Shown here: positions 61,801-64,000 of the stretch, one piece after another
Layout of the letters: each line of letters starts with the position of its first letter
Position numbering within the stretch: position 1 is the stretch's first letter
Assembly (NCBI GenBank): GCA_026008535.1
Contig: BRKX01000006.1
Coordinates: 44,938,664-45,002,663, forward strand
Direction: 5' to 3'
Origin: Perilla frutescens
Lineage: Eukaryota > Streptophyta > Magnoliopsida > Lamiales > Lamiaceae
Length of the DNA: 64,000 nt
Notes under the pieces: generated by a model
What the model was told of the DNA's origin: nothing
Database searches by the model: none
What the model saw: the letters and a program-made list of their open reading frames with translations, nothing else
Program-made: the position numbers and the translations under genes

Positions 61801-62310
61801 TATACACGTAAATCACATATACATTTCCAACATTATTAGCTTTAACATGTTTATACAAGTTTTCCATCGTCAATAAAACAAAAATGAAACGAATAAATTA
61901 TCATGCAATAAAAAGAACATATTTTTGTAAAGATTATGTTTTGTATGTCTCCGGCGAAGTACTATTATCCTAAAAAACACGAAAGAAATTACTAAATCAT
62001 CATTATATATTGCGAAATGAATTTTTATAGCAAACAATAATATCCAACAGAATTTGAAAAAATAAAACTGAACGATATATTACCTTGAGAGTTTATGATT
62101 TTTGATCGGAAATTTAATCTTCGAACGACTTGAACGGTTGAATTCGACGATTTTGCGGGTTTTTTTAGATTTCTTTGTCTGGATTCGGGTGAGGAAGCTT
62201 GAGCAGTTGTGGTGGGAAGAGAGCTTTTGTCTGCAAACGTTTTCAAAATCCATATAGTTTCAAATTTCCGATTTTACCCTCTCTAAGTTTCAGGGGCAGC
62301 GAACTTTGAA

Positions 62311-62439
62311 AATATTACAATAACGCCACCGCTTTTTTTTTTATAATTTGGAACAGATCTTAGCCATTCAAATCAGAGCACTCTGTGGCTGAGATTGGTT
62401 CTCGGTTCTCACTTAGGGTGTGGTTCCTTCTGGAACCCA

Positions 62440-62446
<7 letters not shown>
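62311..62446 (-). repeat. MULE right terminal inverted repeat
   Basis: On the minus strand it begins ATAGGGTTGGGTTCCAGAAG and runs inward to ATTGTAATAT. It ends about 65 bp upstream of the start codon of the second ULP gene, so that gene's promoter probably lies in or next to this repeat. Confidence 0.8.

Positions 62447-62474
<28 letters not shown>
62443..62474. repeat. (TA)n microsatellite at the right end of the MULE
   Basis: About 15 AT units abutting the right inverted repeat, mirrored by 37035-37070 on the left. Confidence 0.85.
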
Positions 62475-62477
<3 letters not shown>

Positions 62478-62780
62478 AATTCCAGGATTGAACTTAAAAA
62501 GTAATTCATTGGATGATGCATAATTCAATTTGTATTTTCCGATTAAAAGGAAATTCTACCTTATTGCGTACATTTTAATAAATTTTTATTATATTATCTG
62601 TTATATATAATTTTATTACTTTTTAAATACTGTATTAATGATTGATTAGATTTTCCCCTGATTAAAACCGATGTGGAAAGGTGAGGTGACATGAAGTGGA
62701 CATGAATATTAATAAAGAAAAATATAAATAATGATTATATGTTCGGGTTGGCTACGATTGATTGTGTGAACCTAAATATA

Positions 62781-62893
62781 TCTTTGGTGGTGGAGTGTGA
62801 TTGTTTAGACAATAAAGATCACGAGTTCAAATCTCCTCAATACTACAAGTTGGATGTGTGAGTAATAAAAAAAATCGAAACATATCCACATAT
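62781..62893 (+). mobile_element. possible tRNA-derived SINE fragment
   Basis: TGGTGGAGTGTG (62787-62798) resembles an A box and GAGTTCAAATCTCC (62823-62836) a B box; the short distance fits a tRNA-related head. A short body and an A-rich stretch (about 62868-62876) follow. No target duplication was identified. Confidence 0.45.
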
Positions 62894-62926
62894 TACATAT
62901 ATTGAAGAATTATTGAAAATATGATA

Positions 62927-62927
<1 letters not shown>

Positions 62928-62984
<57 letters not shown>
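62928..62984. repeat. (ATT)n microsatellite
   Basis: About 19 uninterrupted ATT units. Confidence 0.9.
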
Positions 62985-62986
<2 letters not shown>

Positions 62987-63004
62987 CAAACTGATTGACT
63001 ATAA

Positions 63005-63713
63005 GAGTATCCACAATAGATATTTTTTTTAGGTACAAAAGAGTTAATATGGTACATACTATAGTGGAGGCTCAAAAAGTTGGTACAAAACTAAGTAATA
63101 TTTCTAATGTATGTACCAAGATTTCATCTTCTTCTGAATTACATAGTTGATCCAAAAAATAAAATAAAAATTGTTCTCTAAAATATAGGGCTCAAATTTT
63201 GTTTTGGGGTATTCTTGATTTCAATGTGTTTAATTAATTTTTTTCTGTTTTGGATTCGATTATATTTTATTTATTTATTTCAATATTTTGACATTTTAGG
63301 ATATTTCTCTATTTAATTTATATTTTTTTTATAAAATATATCAAAGGAAAATAAATAAAAAAATTTCATGATATATACATTGTTGTTTTTTTAATAATTT
63401 GGTAAGAACGTGATTCATTTTAATTTTTTTTTTTTTAAAGTTATAATGACAGCTTTGATATTATTATATCAAAAAATAATATTTAAATAAGAATTAGTTA
63501 AATTATATATAAAAGTAACATATATATATATATGTATATATTTTATTAAATGAATTATATAATGACGGGACCCCAAAAAATTATGTATATACCATATGTT
63601 ATAGTGAGTGATTTGAAGAGAATAAATGTGTAAAAAAATGGTATATAATTTTTTATATGACGATGACGTGGTGGAGTTATGCACCTAAATTATGGTACAT
63701 CATTGTGGATGTC
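63005..63713. mobile_element. possible MITE with GA(G)TATCCACAAT ends
   Basis: The left end GAGTATCCACAATAGATA and the right end on the other strand GACATCCACAATGATGTACC are similar; both are followed by GGTAC-containing words. CTATA occurs just outside each end. The interior is AT-rich and non-coding. This resembles common plant hAT/Mutator MITEs with ATCCACAATG ends, but the match is short. Confidence 0.35.
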
Positions 63714-64000
63714 GTAAGTCTATAGCGAATCATACTACTAAAGAAACAAAGCGCCCCAGCGTACTTAATCATCAAATTCTATCAAATCAATCTAGCGTCG
63801 AATTAATGATAAAAAAATTTACATTTTTTTTATATACGGAGTTTTATTTTATTAATTTATTGCAATGAATGTAATTTTTGAGGTCCATAAGTGTCCCTTT
63901 AAAGACATTTCTAGTGGCATGCACCACAAATTGTGGTTAACATGTTCCACCATTATTGGGACTTGACTATAATGATACACACTTTTCTAAACTCATACAA
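63714..64000. other. gene-free window end
   Basis: AT-rich sequence with no recognisable gene or element boundary. Confidence 0.4.

Larger units (their letters stand above)
54970..62246 (-). pseudogene. ULP gene 2: second Ulp1-type protease gene of the MULE, split by a solo LTR
   Basis: The start is ATG 62246 (MKTFADKSSLPTTTAQ). Exon 1 is 62246-62084; exon 2 is 61382-60706 and fits in phase; exon 3 starts at 60401 (MMYVDRVEVYFWEVPRY). Further exons lie near 60005-59915, 59782-59705, 59620-59460, 59356-59185, 58649-58540 and 58460-58375 (boundaries approximate). That last exon resumes after the solo LTR at 55520-55458, and the final exon is 55350-54970. The order and domains parallel ULP gene 1: EHLYIIVID (catalytic His), EIIDNS (Asp), NSTDCGVFVMRHMETY (Cys). 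Damage: TGA 60985-60987, a TAG near 59936, an indel near 59330, a TAA just before 55458, and the LTR. The last exon is open. Confidence 0.8.
37071..62446. mobile_element. Mutator-like element (MULE) carrying transposase and two ULP-type protease genes
   Basis: The ends are inverted repeats of about 130 bp (left 44632-44760, displaced by a nested insertion; right 62311-62446). Inside lie a FAR1-type MULE transposase on the plus strand and two tandem Ulp1-domain genes on the minus strand. Removing the nested Tekay-like element (37083-44631) and solo LTR (55526-58369) leaves about 15 kb. ULP-like genes inside MULEs are known in plants (Kaonashi type). Both termini touch (TA)n tracts, so the 9-bp target duplication expected for MULEs cannot be read. 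Non-coding parts are filled with the TTTAGCACT motif. Confidence 0.82.

Overview
This window is plant nuclear DNA, most likely from a eudicot. It is AT-rich, has GT-AG introns, and is dominated by plant transposable elements: Stowaway MITEs, a CACTA element, Athila-type and chromodomain-type Gypsy elements, a LINE, tRNA-derived SINEs, a Helitron relic and a Mutator-like element. I found one convincing host gene, a two-exon SPIRAL1-like gene on the minus strand (10499-11492). It has a TATA box at 11541-11550 and an AATAAA signal at 10434-10439. The species cannot be fixed from what I can see.

Layout. 1-1095: a degenerate foldback repeat. 1779-2734: a doubtful hAT-like MITE. 3307-3567, 8178-8418 and 33848-34093: three Stowaway MITEs with TA target duplications. 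3715-6856: a 5'-truncated, inactivated LINE. 8719-8909 and 8918-9558: two further inverted-repeat elements, the second Harbinger-like with a TAA duplication and a GC-rich palindromic core. 10499-11492: the SPIRAL1-like gene. 12827-26870: a non-autonomous CACTA element with AAA target duplication, into which a complete but inactivated Athila retrotransposon (13743-25969) has inserted. 27385-27623: a SINE beside a Helitron helicase relic. 28331-37036: mostly anonymous AT-rich DNA.

37071-62446 is the most interesting part. It is a large Mutator-like element (MULE) with inverted repeats of about 130 bp, both ending in (TA)n. It carries a FAR1-type transposase (plus strand, one intron, coding frame open, DDE triad visible) and two tandem minus-strand genes for Ulp1/SENP-type (C48) cysteine proteases. 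This resembles ULP-carrying (Kaonashi-like) MULEs, but here the ULP gene is duplicated. The non-coding parts, both introns and intergenic DNA, are densely seeded with a short motif, TTTAGCACT (AGTGCTAAA on the other strand). The motif occurs in blocks of changing orientation and is absent from the exons I read. Part of it is organised as four 213-bp tandem units upstream of the first ULP gene. A chromodomain Gypsy (Tekay-like) element (37083-44631) sits in the left inverted repeat, and a related solo LTR (55526-58369) interrupts a catalytic-domain exon of the second ULP gene.

How the parts relate. The host gene is independent of the transposons. The nests give relative ages: the CACTA is older than Athila; the MULE is older than both the Tekay-like element and the solo LTR. 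The LINE, Athila and Tekay-like elements are dead, with in-frame stops and lost catalytic residues. The MULE transposase reads open, so it is the only mobile-element protein here that might still be made.
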